Below the pieces are notes generated by a model. The model searched no databases and was not told the DNA's origin. It worked only from the letters and a program-made list of their open reading frames with translations. Positions 1 through 8,976 of a stretch of DNA of 64,000 nucleotides are shown here, piece after piece. Every line of letters begins with the position of its first letter. The stretch's first letter is position 1. The position numbers were made by a program, and so were the translations under genes. This stretch comes from G964291335 sp964291335 (GTDB taxonomy: Bacteria > Chloroflexota > Dehalococcoidia > Lucifugimonadales > UBA3495): contig OZ219748.1 in assembly GCA_964291335.2 (NCBI GenBank), positions 310,001 to 374,000 of the forward strand. Direction: 5' to 3'.

Positions 1-309
1 GACCAGAATGCCGCCGAGCTGAGAGATTTTTTCCACGATAAATACTATCCGGTTGATGTGCATGCCCGCCCGGAAGAGATTGCCGCCCCCGAGGGTGGGA
101 GTGGCGCGCGAATTGCCCGCTGCCCCATGGAACACCCCAGCGATCTTTGTTTCCTGTGGAATCCTAAAGATGCTGCTGGCGACAGCCGTTCTTACGTGCT
201 GGAGAAGGGCTTTGGCGTTGAAGGATGGCTGCTTTTTGAGGTGCCCAGGGACGCCCAAATTCGCGAGTTGCGTTGGCGAGCCGGCGATGGTCTTACAGTG
301 GAATTTTAA
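1..309 (+). CDS. 3' end of a protein with a DUF4352-like C-terminus (5' end outside window)
   Basis: An open frame enters from the left edge in frame 1 and stops with TAA at 307-309, giving the last 102 residues of a longer protein. The C-terminal segment reads KGFGVEGWLLFEVP, then an RELRW motif and a final TVEF. This resembles the last strands of DUF4352/telomeric-repeat-factor-like immunoglobulin folds found in bacterial secreted or lipoproteins, where a phrase of the type 'G.LVFEVP' is common. The N-terminus, and so any signal peptide, lies outside the window. The family call rests on a short motif and is tentative; the coding call is firmer because the frame is open from the edge. Confidence 0.6.
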   Translation, partial: DQNAAELRDFFHDKYYPVDVHARPEEIAAPEGGSGARIARCPMEHPSDLCFLWNPKDAAGDSRSYVLEKGFGVEGWLLFEVPRDAQIRELRWRAGDGLTVEF

Positions 310-396
310 CCCCTCGCCGCAGCTGCGAAAGATCGCCCTGGCAATTTGGGTAACACCGGGCACCCCAATAGCCAAGTCAACGGCGCAAAACCGCTA

Positions 397-1011
397 ATGC
401 CCGCAGGACAGGCTGGGGAAATGGCTGCCGGCCATCAGGCGCCGCGCCGAATCTTCCACGCTGTTGCCGGGTCTCTCCCGCCGTTGGGTGGGTTGCTGCT
501 GCCCGATGGGTATCTGATTGCGGTTCTGGGTATCCTGGCCGGCAGCAGCCTGTCGCTGGATTTGGCCCGGCTGCAATGGCCCTGGCTGAACCGGCAGTTT
601 CAGCGATGGCTGCGTCCGTTGCTGAAACCGGCTGAAAGCAGCCGTATTACCGGAGCTACCTACCTGCTCATCGCCGCCCTGGCCTGCTTTGTGATTTTTG
701 ACCGGCACGTAGCCGTGGCCGCCTTGTTTTTCCTGTCTTTGGGTGACCCTGCCGCGGCTCTGGTGGGGAGACCCATGCCCGGGCCGCGCCTGTTTGGCAA
801 GTCGCCGATAGGGTCTCTGGCCTTCATTACAGTGGCGCTGCTGACGGCTTGGGGGCTGACGGCCGCCGGAGTTGCGCCCTGGCATTGGGGGCTGGCGGCC
901 GGCGCAGTGGTGGCTGGTCTGGTGGAACTGCTTCCCCTGCCGGGCGATGACAACCTGTATGTCCCCCTGCTCTCCGGAGCGGCAATGCAATACTGGCCCA
1001 TTGCCGGGTAA
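397..1011 (+). CDS. dolichol/phytol kinase-like integral membrane protein (SEC59/DGK1 family)
   Basis: This is a hydrophobic protein of about 204 residues with roughly six predicted membrane helices. It carries the SEC59/DGK1/VTE5 family signatures: FLSLGDPAAALVG in the middle, GKSPIGSLAF after it, and VELLPLPGDDNLYVPL near the end. Characterised relatives are CTP-dependent kinases of dolichol, phytol or diacylglycerol; the substrate here cannot be read from sequence. No strong ribosome-binding site is visible. The ATG at 397 is used, ATG 421 is an alternative, and the open frame could extend to 346. It lies 88 bases after the upstream fragment on the same strand and converges with the M20 pair. 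Confidence 0.75.
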   Translation: MPAGQAGEMAAGHQAPRRIFHAVAGSLPPLGGLLLPDGYLIAVLGILAGSSLSLDLARLQWPWLNRQFQRWLRPLLKPAESSRITGATYLLIAALACFVIFDRHVAVAALFFLSLGDPAAALVGRPMPGPRLFGKSPIGSLAFITVALLTAWGLTAAGVAPWHWGLAAGAVVAGLVELLPLPGDDNLYVPLLSGAAMQYWPIAG

Positions 1012-1025
1012 AGGGGCAATTAGCG

Positions 1026-2375
1026 TTATGCCGCAGCGCCATCGTACTCAATCAGCTCTGCCCGCTCCCGTTGAAAGCGGAGGTAGGCGTCCTTGAGCAT
1101 TGCCGGCCGGTGCGATGCGATGATTTCTTTGGCCCTGGCGGCGCCCTCGCTTAACAGATCAATGGCTACCATCGCCATAATTTTTGCCGGGTTCACCACC
1201 GCAGCCCGGTAGTCGGTAATGAGGTATTCCTTGCTGTGGCCGGAACCTACCGCGCCGGCGGTATAAGGGTGGCAGACCGGCATCAGGTGGCTCAAGTCTC
1301 CCATGTCGGTAGAGCCGCCACGGTTGCGCCGCCCTGGAATTACCAGGGTTCTGCTTTCCCCGAGCAGGGCGGCGGCGTTTTGCCGGAACAATTCTTGCAG
1401 GTGCGTATCGTTTTTCATGGGCAGATAGCCTGGTATGTTAGTAATACGCACTGAAGCCCCGACGGCCAATGCGCCGGCCTTGAAGCAGCGGTCAACAATT
1501 TCCGAATTGCGGACTACCGCCTCGGGGGAAGCAGACCGAACGCGCCATTCCAGCCGCACGTCGGCAGGAACGGCGTTTACCGCCTCGCCGCCCCTGGTCA
1601 TTATGCCGTGAACCCGCACCGTATCCTCGCCCCGAAAGACTTCCCGGTTATTGTGCATTGCCTGAAGGGCAAAGGATGCGGCATTCAGGGCATTGATACC
1701 CATATGGGGGGCGCTGCCGGCGTGGGCCCCGCGGCCCAGGAACTGAACGTATTTGACAACGTGTCCGTTGCTGGTGCCGCCCACGGCAAACTTGTGGTCG
1801 CCCATGTCGCTGGCGGTGTGGCACATCATCGCCAGGCCCACGTCATCGAACTCTCCCAGCCGGATTAATTCCTGCTTGCCCCCCATGAATTCCAGCTTCC
1901 CGTCTTCCCTTAATTGCAGGCGGCGGGAAACCTCAATAAACTCCTCGGCAGGAACGGCGAAAGGCACCAGGTCGCCGGAAAGGCACTCCAGAACTTCCGG
2001 CTGGGTTAACCCCCGAATGGCGCCCAGCAGCATGCCGATTTGGCAATGGTGGCCGCAGGCGTGGGCTGCGTTGGTTTCCGGGTCGGCGTGGGGGTGCCCG
2101 TTAACAATCAGGGAGTCCAGTTCTCCGATAACCGCTACGCTGGGGCCAGGGCCGCCTCCGCCGGAAATGCGCCCTTTGATACCGGTAAGGGCCAGGCCTT
2201 GCCGGTAGCGGATGCCCATTTCAGCCAGCTTTTCGGCTACCAGTCGGGATGTTTTAGTCTCGCTGAAACCGGGTTCCGGGTGGTTCAGAATCTGGCGGGA
2301 AATGCTAATCAGCTCCGCTTCGTGCTGGTCGATTGCGGCGCAAGCCCTTTGCTTCAGTTCCTGCCTGGAGAGCAT
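1026..2375 (-). CDS. M20-family amidohydrolase (AbgB-like), second gene of a tandem pair
   Basis: The protein has 449 residues, the usual size for M20D amidohydrolases such as the p-aminobenzoyl-glutamate hydrolase subunits and relatives acting on N-acyl amino acids or short peptides. The metal-site motif ACGHHCQIGMLLGA gives Cys107 and His109. The catalytic Glu pair is in VPAEE (144-145) and a late His is in GSGHSKEYL. A dimerisation-domain segment, RGAHAGSAPH, is also present. The ATG lies two bases after the stop of the upstream paralogue, so the two are almost certainly co-transcribed and translationally coupled. The two proteins share most motifs and look like a local duplication. The substrate is unknown. 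Confidence 0.88.
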   Translation of the reverse strand: MLSRQELKQRACAAIDQHEAELISISRQILNHPEPGFSETKTSRLVAEKLAEMGIRYRQGLALTGIKGRISGGGGPGPSVAVIGELDSLIVNGHPHADPETNAAHACGHHCQIGMLLGAIRGLTQPEVLECLSGDLVPFAVPAEEFIEVSRRLQLREDGKLEFMGGKQELIRLGEFDDVGLAMMCHTASDMGDHKFAVGGTSNGHVVKYVQFLGRGAHAGSAPHMGINALNAASFALQAMHNNREVFRGEDTVRVHGIMTRGGEAVNAVPADVRLEWRVRSASPEAVVRNSEIVDRCFKAGALAVGASVRITNIPGYLPMKNDTHLQELFRQNAAALLGESRTLVIPGRRNRGGSTDMGDLSHLMPVCHPYTAGAVGSGHSKEYLITDYRAAVVNPAKIMAMVAIDLLSEGAARAKEIIASHRPAMLKDAYLRFQRERAELIEYDGAAA

Positions 2376-2377
2376 AA

Positions 2378-3709
2378 TTATTCCGCCTCAAAGGTCTGTT
2401 CGCTGGCCAGAGAGCGCATAAATTGCAAGTACTCCTGGCGGGTAAACTCAGGCCGATGCTCGGCCACGACCCGGCCGGCCAGGTTGGCGCCGTCGGACAG
2501 CAGGTCCACCACGGTAGCGGCCATGGACTTGGCGGCGGTAATTACCGCCAGACCGTAATCGTGCACCAGGTAGTCGGCGCCGTGGCCCAGCCCGGCGGCG
2601 CCGCCAACGTAAGGGTGAATCGCCGGCATAACCTGGCTGATGTCCCCCATGTCTGTGGAGCCGGTGCGGTGTGCCACCCGACCGACGTTATCCTCTCCTA
2701 CTAACGCTGCGGCGTTGGGCGCAAATACCTCGTTCATCAGGCTGTTCTGGGTTAAAGGCAGGTAACCGGGTATGGTCTGGATGGAGAGGCTGGCCCCCAC
2801 GGCCATAGCGCCCGCCCGAAGGGCCCGATCCACCTTCCGGTTGGCGTCCATTATGGCCTCGATGGTGCGGCCCCGCACGAAAGTCTCCATACGCACATCG
2901 GCCGGCACGGCGCTGACCGCCTCGCCGCCTTTGGTAATTATGGGGTGGACGCGCACCGTATCGGCATCGCGAAAGGTCTCGCGGTTATAGTGAATAGCAG
3001 TAAGGGCCAGGCTGGCTGCGTTAAGGGCGTTGATGCCCAGGTGAGGAGACCCGCCGGCATGGGAGCCGCGACCGATAAACCGGATTTTCTTGGCTACCGT
3101 GCCATTGTTGGTGCCACTAAGGCACAACTTTTTTTCTTCCGGCGTGCTGGTGGTGTGCAGCATCATCGCCAGGTGAACGTCATCAAACTCGCCAAGTCTG
3201 ATGAGCTCCGGCTTGCCGCCCAGAAACTCGATTCTGCCTTCCCGCCGCAGGGAATCCCGGTATTCAATCTCGATGTACTCTTCGGCGGGAACGGCAATCA
3301 GGGCAACGCGACCACTCAGGCCGGCCAGAACCTCCGGCTGGTTCAGGCCAATAGCGGCGCCCAGAAGCATCCCAATCTGACAGTGATGACCGCAGGCATG
3401 GGCTGCCCCGGTGGCGGCATCGGCGTAGGGGTGTTCGTTAACGATGAGGGAGTCCAGTTCGCCCAATAGGGCCATGGTTGGGCCCGGACTGCCTCCCACC
3501 AGGTCGGCCCTTACCCCGGTCAGGCCCAGCCCGGAACGGAAGGGCAGCCCCATTTCGGTCAGCTTGTCGGAAACCAACCGGGCGGTCTTGACTTCCCGGA
3601 AGCCCGGTTCCGGGTTGCGGAGGATTGTCTGCGCCAAGCGGACCAGTTCATCGGAATGAGCGTCAATGGCAGCAAAAACCTGGCGCTTCAGCTCTTCTCT
3701 GGATGGCAA
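2378..3709 (-). CDS. M20-family amidohydrolase (AbgB-like), first gene of a tandem pair
   Basis: This 443-residue M20D amidohydrolase carries the same metal-binding core as its downstream neighbour: HACGHHCQIGML with Cys106 and His108, VPAEEY, GRGSHAGGSPH and GLGHGADYL. The family hydrolyses amide bonds in N-acyl or aryl-amino acid conjugates using a dinuclear metal centre in the cytoplasm. The start is TTG at 3709, chosen because GGAGGTG lies five bases upstream. It is transcribed away from glycerate kinase and leads a two-gene operon. The paralogues have clearly diverged, so different substrates or a heteromeric pair like AbgA/AbgB are both possible. Confidence 0.88.
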   Translation of the reverse strand: MPSREELKRQVFAAIDAHSDELVRLAQTILRNPEPGFREVKTARLVSDKLTEMGLPFRSGLGLTGVRADLVGGSPGPTMALLGELDSLIVNEHPYADAATGAAHACGHHCQIGMLLGAAIGLNQPEVLAGLSGRVALIAVPAEEYIEIEYRDSLRREGRIEFLGGKPELIRLGEFDDVHLAMMLHTTSTPEEKKLCLSGTNNGTVAKKIRFIGRGSHAGGSPHLGINALNAASLALTAIHYNRETFRDADTVRVHPIITKGGEAVSAVPADVRMETFVRGRTIEAIMDANRKVDRALRAGAMAVGASLSIQTIPGYLPLTQNSLMNEVFAPNAAALVGEDNVGRVAHRTGSTDMGDISQVMPAIHPYVGGAAGLGHGADYLVHDYGLAVITAAKSMAATVVDLLSDGANLAGRVVAEHRPEFTRQEYLQFMRSLASEQTFEAE

Positions 3710-3857
3710 TGAAACACCTCCTGCAGCGCCGTCCGGCCCGATTTATGCGCCGATTGTAGCAGAGACCGGTTAAAATAGATACGGCAGATGCTCCGGTCTG
3801 TTACCATAACAACTCTGATTAGTGTTCCTGGAAAGCTGGAGGGCCTCCGTGCAGCCA

Positions 3858-5018
3858 ATGAAAATAGTCATCGCTCCGCAGAGTTTCAAGGGCAGCGTCT
3901 CCGCACTGGAAGCGGCGGAAGCCATTGAAAGGGGCGTGAAGCAGGCTGAGCCGGAAGCAATAACCGCCCTGGTGCCGGTCGCCGATGGCGGGGATGGCAC
4001 GCTGGAAGTGCTGGTCAATAATACCGGGGGCGAAATCTACCACAGCGTTGTAACCGGCCCGCTGGGTCATCCGGTTGAGGCAGCGTGGGGTGTGATGGGC
4101 GATGGCAATACCGCCGTGGTAGAGATGGCCCGGGCGTCGGGCCTGGCCATGGTGCCTAACCGCCGGAGAAACCCCCGCACTACCACCACCCGGGGAACCG
4201 GCGAGATAATCAAGGCGGCTTTAGACCGGGGCTTCAGGCGCATAATCGTTGGCCTGGGGGGCAGCGCAACCAATGACGCCGGCGCAGGAATGGCCAGCGC
4301 TCTGGGGGTGCGGTTCCTGGATGCGCAAGGCAAGACACTGCCTCGTGGCGGCGCAGCCCTGGCCCGGCTGTCCCAGATCGACATAACCAATCTGGAGCCA
4401 CGGTTGCGGCAAGCAGCCATTACCGGCGCTACCGACGTAACCAACCCTCTGTGCGGCCCGGCAGGAGCCTCAGCCGTTTACGGCCCCCAGAAGGGAGCTT
4501 CGCCGGGGGTTGTGGCGGAACTGGACGAGGCCCTCGCCAATTTCGCCCGGGTTGCCCAGAGAGATCTGGGAGTGGATTTTCTGAACGGTGAATACCCCGG
4601 GGCCGGGGCTGCTGGCGGGTTGGGCGCCGGGCTGATGGTTTTCGCCAACGCCAGGTTGCAGTCGGGCATTGACATGGTTTGCGAGGTGCTGAACTTTGAG
4701 GAGCAGGTCAGCGCCGCTGACCTGGTAATCACCGGGGAAGGCCGGGCCGACCATTCCTCAATTTACGACAAGGCGCCGGTGGGAGTGGCGCGAAAGGCGG
4801 CCGCCTTTCAGGTGCCGACTATTATACTGGCGGGTTGCCTGGGCGACGGCTATCAGGAACTTTACCGGCACGGTATCGCCGCCGTGGTCTGCATCGCCGA
4901 TCGCCCGATGACATTTGAGCGCAGCCTGGCTCGTACCGGGGAACTGCTGGAAGGGGCTTCGGAGCGGGCTATCCGCCTGCTGCGGGCAGGACGGCAGAAA
5001 CAAGACGGAACCGCCTAA
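3858..5018 (+). CDS. glycerate kinase (GarK/GlxK family)
   Basis: This 386-residue protein matches the glycerate kinase type I family over its whole length. It begins MKIVIAPQSFKGS, with ADGGDGTLE at about 50, the GLGGSATNDAGAGM nucleotide/substrate motif at about 133, and ITGEGRAD near residue 295. Members phosphorylate D-glycerate to 2- or 3-phosphoglycerate with ATP, feeding lower glycolysis; the pgk-apgM-tpiA cluster lies 34 kb downstream. The ATG at 3858 is preferred over the GTG at 3822 because family members start exactly at MKIVIAPxSFKG. Its stop overlaps by four bases the stop of the convergent HEPN gene, leaving no room for a separate terminator. Confidence 0.92.
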   Translation: MKIVIAPQSFKGSVSALEAAEAIERGVKQAEPEAITALVPVADGGDGTLEVLVNNTGGEIYHSVVTGPLGHPVEAAWGVMGDGNTAVVEMARASGLAMVPNRRRNPRTTTTRGTGEIIKAALDRGFRRIIVGLGGSATNDAGAGMASALGVRFLDAQGKTLPRGGAALARLSQIDITNLEPRLRQAAITGATDVTNPLCGPAGASAVYGPQKGASPGVVAELDEALANFARVAQRDLGVDFLNGEYPGAGAAGGLGAGLMVFANARLQSGIDMVCEVLNFEEQVSAADLVITGEGRADHSSIYDKAPVGVARKAAAFQVPTIILAGCLGDGYQELYRHGIAAVVCIADRPMTFERSLARTGELLEGASERAIRLLRAGRQKQDGTA

Positions 5019-5416
5019 CCCAGGCGTTCCTTCACGAAAGCCACTACGGTGGTTCCCAGGAATATAGCGCGCTCTGCGTCCACGTCGTCAAAAGCCTCTG
5101 AAGAAGTGCCCCCCGGCAGAAAACCGGGGTATCGGGTTAATTCATAGTATTTATCCAGCTGCCGCGCCTCGCTTTTGATGGTATCGAAGAACATCTCGAA
5201 TATCTTGGCATCCTCACACAAATCAATCAGCGAATGCCCCCATACGTCTTCAGCCCCGCGGTGGTACAGGTACGCTTTGATGGCCTTTTCGGCCGCTTGC
5301 TGGCACAGAAAGCAGGTCAGATTATACCGCTGCCCGGCGCGGTTAAATTGAGCGTCAGCCAGATCATGCTCGGCCTGGCGAAGCCAGCGAGCCCCTTCGG
5401 CCAGTTTATCAGGCAC
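5015..5416 (-). CDS. HEPN-domain protein, partner of the upstream MNT-like protein
   Basis: A 133-residue helical protein with the HEPN pattern: WLRQAEHDLADA at about 12, CQQAAEKAIKAYL at about 38 and LTRYPG at about 95. HEPN proteins paired with minimal nucleotidyltransferases form type VII toxin-antitoxin systems in which the HEPN partner is an RNase. The nuclease signature is R followed by four to six residues and H. Here the nearest match is R-x7-H in YHRGAEDVWGH, which is outside that spacing, so RNase activity is uncertain. The gene overlaps the MNT-like gene by eight bases, so the two are probably translated together. Confidence 0.8.
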   Translation of the reverse strand: MPDKLAEGARWLRQAEHDLADAQFNRAGQRYNLTCFLCQQAAEKAIKAYLYHRGAEDVWGHSLIDLCEDAKIFEMFFDTIKSEARQLDKYYELTRYPGFLPGGTSSEAFDDVDAERAIFLGTTVVAFVKERLG

Positions 5417-5750
5417 TGTAAATCACCCTTCCTTGCTTTACTGCGGCCGCCAACGAAGGCAGCGAATCTTCCAGCTTTTGATACTCTTCCGGGGTATAGA
5501 CGTGACAGTCCACCGCCACCATGCTGTTCAAGTGGTAGGAAAAGAAATCGGCCCGACGGCCAAAGGCCAGGTCCGTTTTCTGCACTACAATCAACTGAAT
5601 GCAACTGTCCGGCGCAATATCCCCGGCAACCATGTCGCCGGTCAGGATGACCTGCTCAACGCCTAACTGAGGCAGCAGTTGGGAAATAGAGTCCAGCTCC
5701 CGCTCCAGCATTTGCTTGCGAAACTGGGAAAAGCCGATGCGTACCGGCAT
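5409..5750 (-). CDS. MNT nucleotidyltransferase-like protein with degenerate active site
   Basis: This 113-residue protein sits directly before the HEPN gene and aligns with the minimal nucleotidyltransferase fold: a helix, then VILTGDMVAGDIAPDSCIQLIVV, then VDCHVYTPEEY. Active MNT proteins have GS-x(~10)-DxD at this place. Here the serine is Asp (GD) and the DxD pair reads SCIQ, so the metal-binding and nucleotide-binding residues are missing. It could be an inactive antitoxin that acts only by binding, or the pair may do something other than AMPylation. The assignment rests on fold-like pattern and gene pairing; activity is inferred to be absent. Confidence 0.7.
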   Translation of the reverse strand: MPVRIGFSQFRKQMLERELDSISQLLPQLGVEQVILTGDMVAGDIAPDSCIQLIVVQKTDLAFGRRADFFSYHLNSMVAVDCHVYTPEEYQKLEDSLPSLAAAVKQGRVIYSA

Positions 5751-5789
5751 AGATTTACTCCTGTAGCTGCCGCAAGGCTGCCGGCCCGG

Positions 5790-6563
5790 TTAGCCCAGCA
5801 GAACCAGGTGGACTTCCCCGGGCCCGTGTACGCCAACCACCAACTGCATTTCGATGTCCGCAGTGCGGCTGGGGCCGGTAATAAAGTTGAGATAACTGCC
5901 CATATCGCCGCCATTCCGGTAATACGCCAGGCGGCGGAAGAGGAATACGTCATCCAGGCTTTCCACCACATCCTGGGGGCGGACTACCGCCACGTGAACC
6001 GGCGGCGCCAGGGAAACCAGCCGGCTCAAGCCGGCGCGGGGCAGCACCACCACTGAGCCGGTTTCGGCCACGGCATAGTCGGCGCCGGTAACCCCGGCGC
6101 CTGAAGCGACTATCTGCTCGCGCGCCTGCCGGCGAGAACCTGCTTCATCCTTCGATGCAATAACCGTGGCTATGCCCAGGTTCTCCAGCGCAGCATCCAG
6201 GGACACGACGGCCAGAACATCCTGGGTTGAGCGGGCGATTTGGGTGATCCCCCGGTCTTCAGCCAGGGAGACGATGTACCCGACGGCTTCCTCCGGGTCG
6301 CCGGCGCGGTGGATGTTCCAACCGCGCAGTCGAGCCGTTTCGGCAAACTGGTCTAGCAGGGCCGGCCGCATCCGTTCAAGCCGCCGGCGCACCGCCTCCG
6401 CCTGCTCTGCCAGGTCTTCCGGCGTTTCAGTCAGGCGCCAGTGGGGAGTATCCGGCGGGGCCGAGCCGGTTCTGCCCAGACTGGCGCGCAACCCGGACAG
6501 GAATTCTTCCCCGGGAACCCCCAATGAGAGAGGTATTGATTCAGGCACTCTTCTCAGCTCCAT
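5790..6563 (-). CDS. lutC: LutC-like LUD-domain protein
   Basis: A 257-residue LUD (lactate utilisation) domain protein. The C-terminal half has GADYAVAETGSVV, an SLAPPVHVAVV segment and GDMGSYLNFITGPSRTADIE, all hallmarks of LutC/YkgG. LutC works with the iron-sulfur proteins LutA and LutB in a membrane-associated L-lactate oxidation complex. It is the last gene of the run and its ATG lies inside the 3' end of lutB (23-base overlap). Its N-terminus from about residues 1-60 is variable, as usual for the family. The physiological substrate could be lactate or another 2-hydroxy acid. Confidence 0.88.
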   Translation of the reverse strand: MELRRVPESIPLSLGVPGEEFLSGLRASLGRTGSAPPDTPHWRLTETPEDLAEQAEAVRRRLERMRPALLDQFAETARLRGWNIHRAGDPEEAVGYIVSLAEDRGITQIARSTQDVLAVVSLDAALENLGIATVIASKDEAGSRRQAREQIVASGAGVTGADYAVAETGSVVVLPRAGLSRLVSLAPPVHVAVVRPQDVVESLDDVFLFRRLAYYRNGGDMGSYLNFITGPSRTADIEMQLVVGVHGPGEVHLVLLG

Positions 6564-8049
6564 CCCCGGGGCTATGGGGGAACCCGGTGGTTGAGCCGTC
6601 CGGGGGCGCTCCCTGGCCTTCCAGTTCCTGCTGCCAGATTTCCCGGAAAGTGCGCTGGGGCAGCAGAGGCAGGTCCCTTTCCCGGGTCCAACGGGCTAAC
6701 AGGGGCAGCGGCGTTTTCTTCAGCTTGCCCTGGCCGGCTAGCGGCAGCTGGGCCAGCCGCCCTACTTTGCCGGCAACGGACAAGCGGGCCGGGCTGTTCA
6801 TCAACCAGGCATATCCATTGGCCGCCAGGGATTCTGCGCTGGTAACGGCTCTTTCCGTTGTATCCTCGCTTTCGGCCAGCTTGCGGCGCAGGTGGAGCAG
6901 CATGCGCGGGATGTTAATGCGCAGGGGGCAGACTTCCCGGCAAGCCCCGCACAGGCTGGAAGCCTGAGGCAAATCTTTAGCTTGTCCCAACCCCACCAGA
7001 ACCGGGGAGACGACAGCGCCGATGGGCCCGGGATAGACCCAACCGTAGGCGTGTCCGCCAACCTGTCGATAGACCGGGCAGCTGTTAAGGCAAGCGCCGC
7101 AGCGAATGCAGTAAAGGGCTTCCCGCAGCTCCGGGTCGGCCAGCAGGCGGGAACGGCCATTGTCCACAATCACCAGATGAAATTCCTCCGGCCCATCCTC
7201 ATCAGCGCCGCGCCGGGGGCCGGTTACCATGCTCATATAGCTGGTTAACCGCTGGCCAGTGGCGGAGCGGGGCAGCAGCCGTAGAAAGACCGCCAAATCT
7301 TGCAGCGATGGAATTACCTTTTCCATACCGGCAATCCCGATATGGATGCGGGGGGCCGAGGTGCAGAGCCGGCCATTGCCTTCATTGGTGATGATAACCA
7401 GCGACCCGGTTTCTGCCACCAGGAAGTTGGCGCCGCTGATCCCCAGGTCTGCCTGGAAAAACCGGTCTCTGAGGGCTACCCGGGCGGCCCGGGCCAGCTC
7501 CTCGATGTCGTCGGTCAAGGGTATCCCCAGCTTTTCGTGAAACAGCCGGGCTACCTGCTGCCGCGTTTTGTGCAGGGCCGGGGCCACCAGGTGCGAGGGC
7601 GTTTCGCCGGCCAATTGGATAATGTATTCACCCAAATCGGTTTCATAAACATCGATGCCGTTGGCCGCCAAAGTCCGGTTCAGGTCCAGCTCCTCAGAGA
7701 CCATAGACTTGCTCTTGGTGGCGATTCGCACCTGCCGACTGAGCGCAATCTGGGCGACGATAGTGTTGGCTTGAGCGGCATCCCGGGCGAAGTGGACGTG
7801 GCCGCCAGCCGCGGCAACCCGGTCGTGGAGCATCTCCAGGTAATAGTCCAGGTAGTCCAGGGTGTGGCTCTTGATGCGCCGCGCTTCTTCCCGCCACTTT
7901 TCCCAGAGTTCGCGGCCTACTTCGTCAATTGCAGCCAGCCTGGCCTCGCTGAAACCGCCGCCCACCTGCCGCAGGGCGCGGCGCAGGTCAGCGTTGAGCA
8001 TGGCCGCCTCGGAGGCGGCTGCGAATTCGCCGGTTTTTACTTCAGCCAC
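6541..8049 (-). CDS. lutB: LutB-like iron-sulfur LUD protein
   Basis: A protein of about 502 residues with an N-terminal LUD domain followed by two 4Fe-4S motifs: CIRCGACLNSCPVY and, about 50 residues later, CGACREVCPL. The LUD part has TKSKSMVSEE, NFLVAETGSLV and VTGPRRGADEDGPEE, typical of LutB. It would relay electrons between LutA and the acceptor. The start is uncertain. A GTG at 8049, nine bases after GGAG and two bases after the lutA stop codon, looks better than the TTG/ATG-type extension to 8079 that would overlap lutA by 29 bases. The 3' end overlaps lutC. Length and domain order are normal. Confidence 0.9.
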   Translation of the reverse strand: MAEVKTGEFAAASEAAMLNADLRRALRQVGGGFSEARLAAIDEVGRELWEKWREEARRIKSHTLDYLDYYLEMLHDRVAAAGGHVHFARDAAQANTIVAQIALSRQVRIATKSKSMVSEELDLNRTLAANGIDVYETDLGEYIIQLAGETPSHLVAPALHKTRQQVARLFHEKLGIPLTDDIEELARAARVALRDRFFQADLGISGANFLVAETGSLVIITNEGNGRLCTSAPRIHIGIAGMEKVIPSLQDLAVFLRLLPRSATGQRLTSYMSMVTGPRRGADEDGPEEFHLVIVDNGRSRLLADPELREALYCIRCGACLNSCPVYRQVGGHAYGWVYPGPIGAVVSPVLVGLGQAKDLPQASSLCGACREVCPLRINIPRMLLHLRRKLAESEDTTERAVTSAESLAANGYAWLMNSPARLSVAGKVGRLAQLPLAGQGKLKKTPLPLLARWTRERDLPLLPQRTFREIWQQELEGQGAPPDGSTTGFPHSPGDGAEKSA

Positions 8050-8050
8050 G

Positions 8051-8791
8051 TTAAGCCTCTCCTGCCAGCACTTCGGCAATGTGGCGAACCGCTACCGCGC
8101 TTTGCTGACGGCTAAGCCCGCCGCCGATGTGCATCAGGCAGCCCATATCGCAGGCAATCAACGTGTCGGCGCCGGCGGCCCGGATGTTCTCGATTTTATC
8201 AGCCAGCATTCCTTCGGAAATGTGCGGGTATTTTACCGAGAAGGAGCCGCCAAAGCCGCAGCACGTTTCGGACTGGGGCAGCGGGGTCAAATCAAGGCCG
8301 GTTACCTGCCCCAGAAGCTGCATTGGCTCCTCACCGGCCTCCAGTTCCCGCAGCAGGTGGCAGCCGGGGTGGTAGGCAGCTTTGGCCCGGTAAGCGGCTG
8401 CCACGTCCGTTACACCCACGACCTTGACCAGGAATTCGGAAAACTCGTAAACCCGTTCAGCCAGCTGTGCGGCGCGTTCCGCCATAGGTGGGTCCTGTGC
8501 GAAAATGTCCTGGTAAAACACCCGGAGCATGGCGGCGCAGGACCCTGAGGGGACTACCACGTACCGGCTCAACCCGAAGCTGTGCAACACCCTTTCCGCC
8601 AGGCGGCGTGCCTGGGTCGCGAAACCGGCATTGTATAAGGGTTGCCCGCAACAGGTTTGATCCGCAGGAAAATCCACGTCCACGCCAAGCCGGCGCAATA
8701 CCCGAACTGCGCTAACCCCTACCTGGGGGTACAGCTGGTCGATAATGCAGGTTACGAACAGAGATGCCTGAATGCCGTGTAGCTGAGTCAA
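8051..8791 (-). CDS. lutA: LutA-like (Fe-S)-binding oxidoreductase with two CCG domains
   Basis: A 246-residue protein with the duplicated cysteine-rich (CCG) domain of heterodisulfide-reductase-like proteins: TCCGQPLYNAG near residue 46 and TCCGFGGSFSVKYP near residue 180, each with an upstream supporting cysteine. LutA proteins of this length oxidise lactate to pyruvate together with LutB and LutC. It is the first gene of a lutABC-order operon with overlapping or touching ends. The start is TTG at 8791, with GGGGTAG a few bases upstream. No LldP or glycolate-oxidase gene is next to it, so the substrate is not proven to be lactate. Confidence 0.9.
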   Translation of the reverse strand: MTQLHGIQASLFVTCIIDQLYPQVGVSAVRVLRRLGVDVDFPADQTCCGQPLYNAGFATQARRLAERVLHSFGLSRYVVVPSGSCAAMLRVFYQDIFAQDPPMAERAAQLAERVYEFSEFLVKVVGVTDVAAAYRAKAAYHPGCHLLRELEAGEEPMQLLGQVTGLDLTPLPQSETCCGFGGSFSVKYPHISEGMLADKIENIRAAGADTLIACDMGCLMHIGGGLSRQQSAVAVRHIAEVLAGEA

Positions 8792-8976
8792 AAACTACCC
8801 CGGTTGAGCCAGGCGGCAGAAGCGGCGAGGCCGCACCCTTGCCTGGGAAGGTCAATCGCCTCGGATAAACGCCGCCAAGCGTGAACTGAAGGTAAGGTTA
8901 ACAGACCACTGGATCAGTGGCAACAAAAAGGAGCGGCTTAATGCGGGGCCGGCCGGCTTCGTTCGGAAAAGCAGGA

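Noticed and set aside
8792..8976. A gene between lutA and the selenocysteine tRNA
   Set aside because: No open frame with a start signal or motif is visible in these 185 bases.
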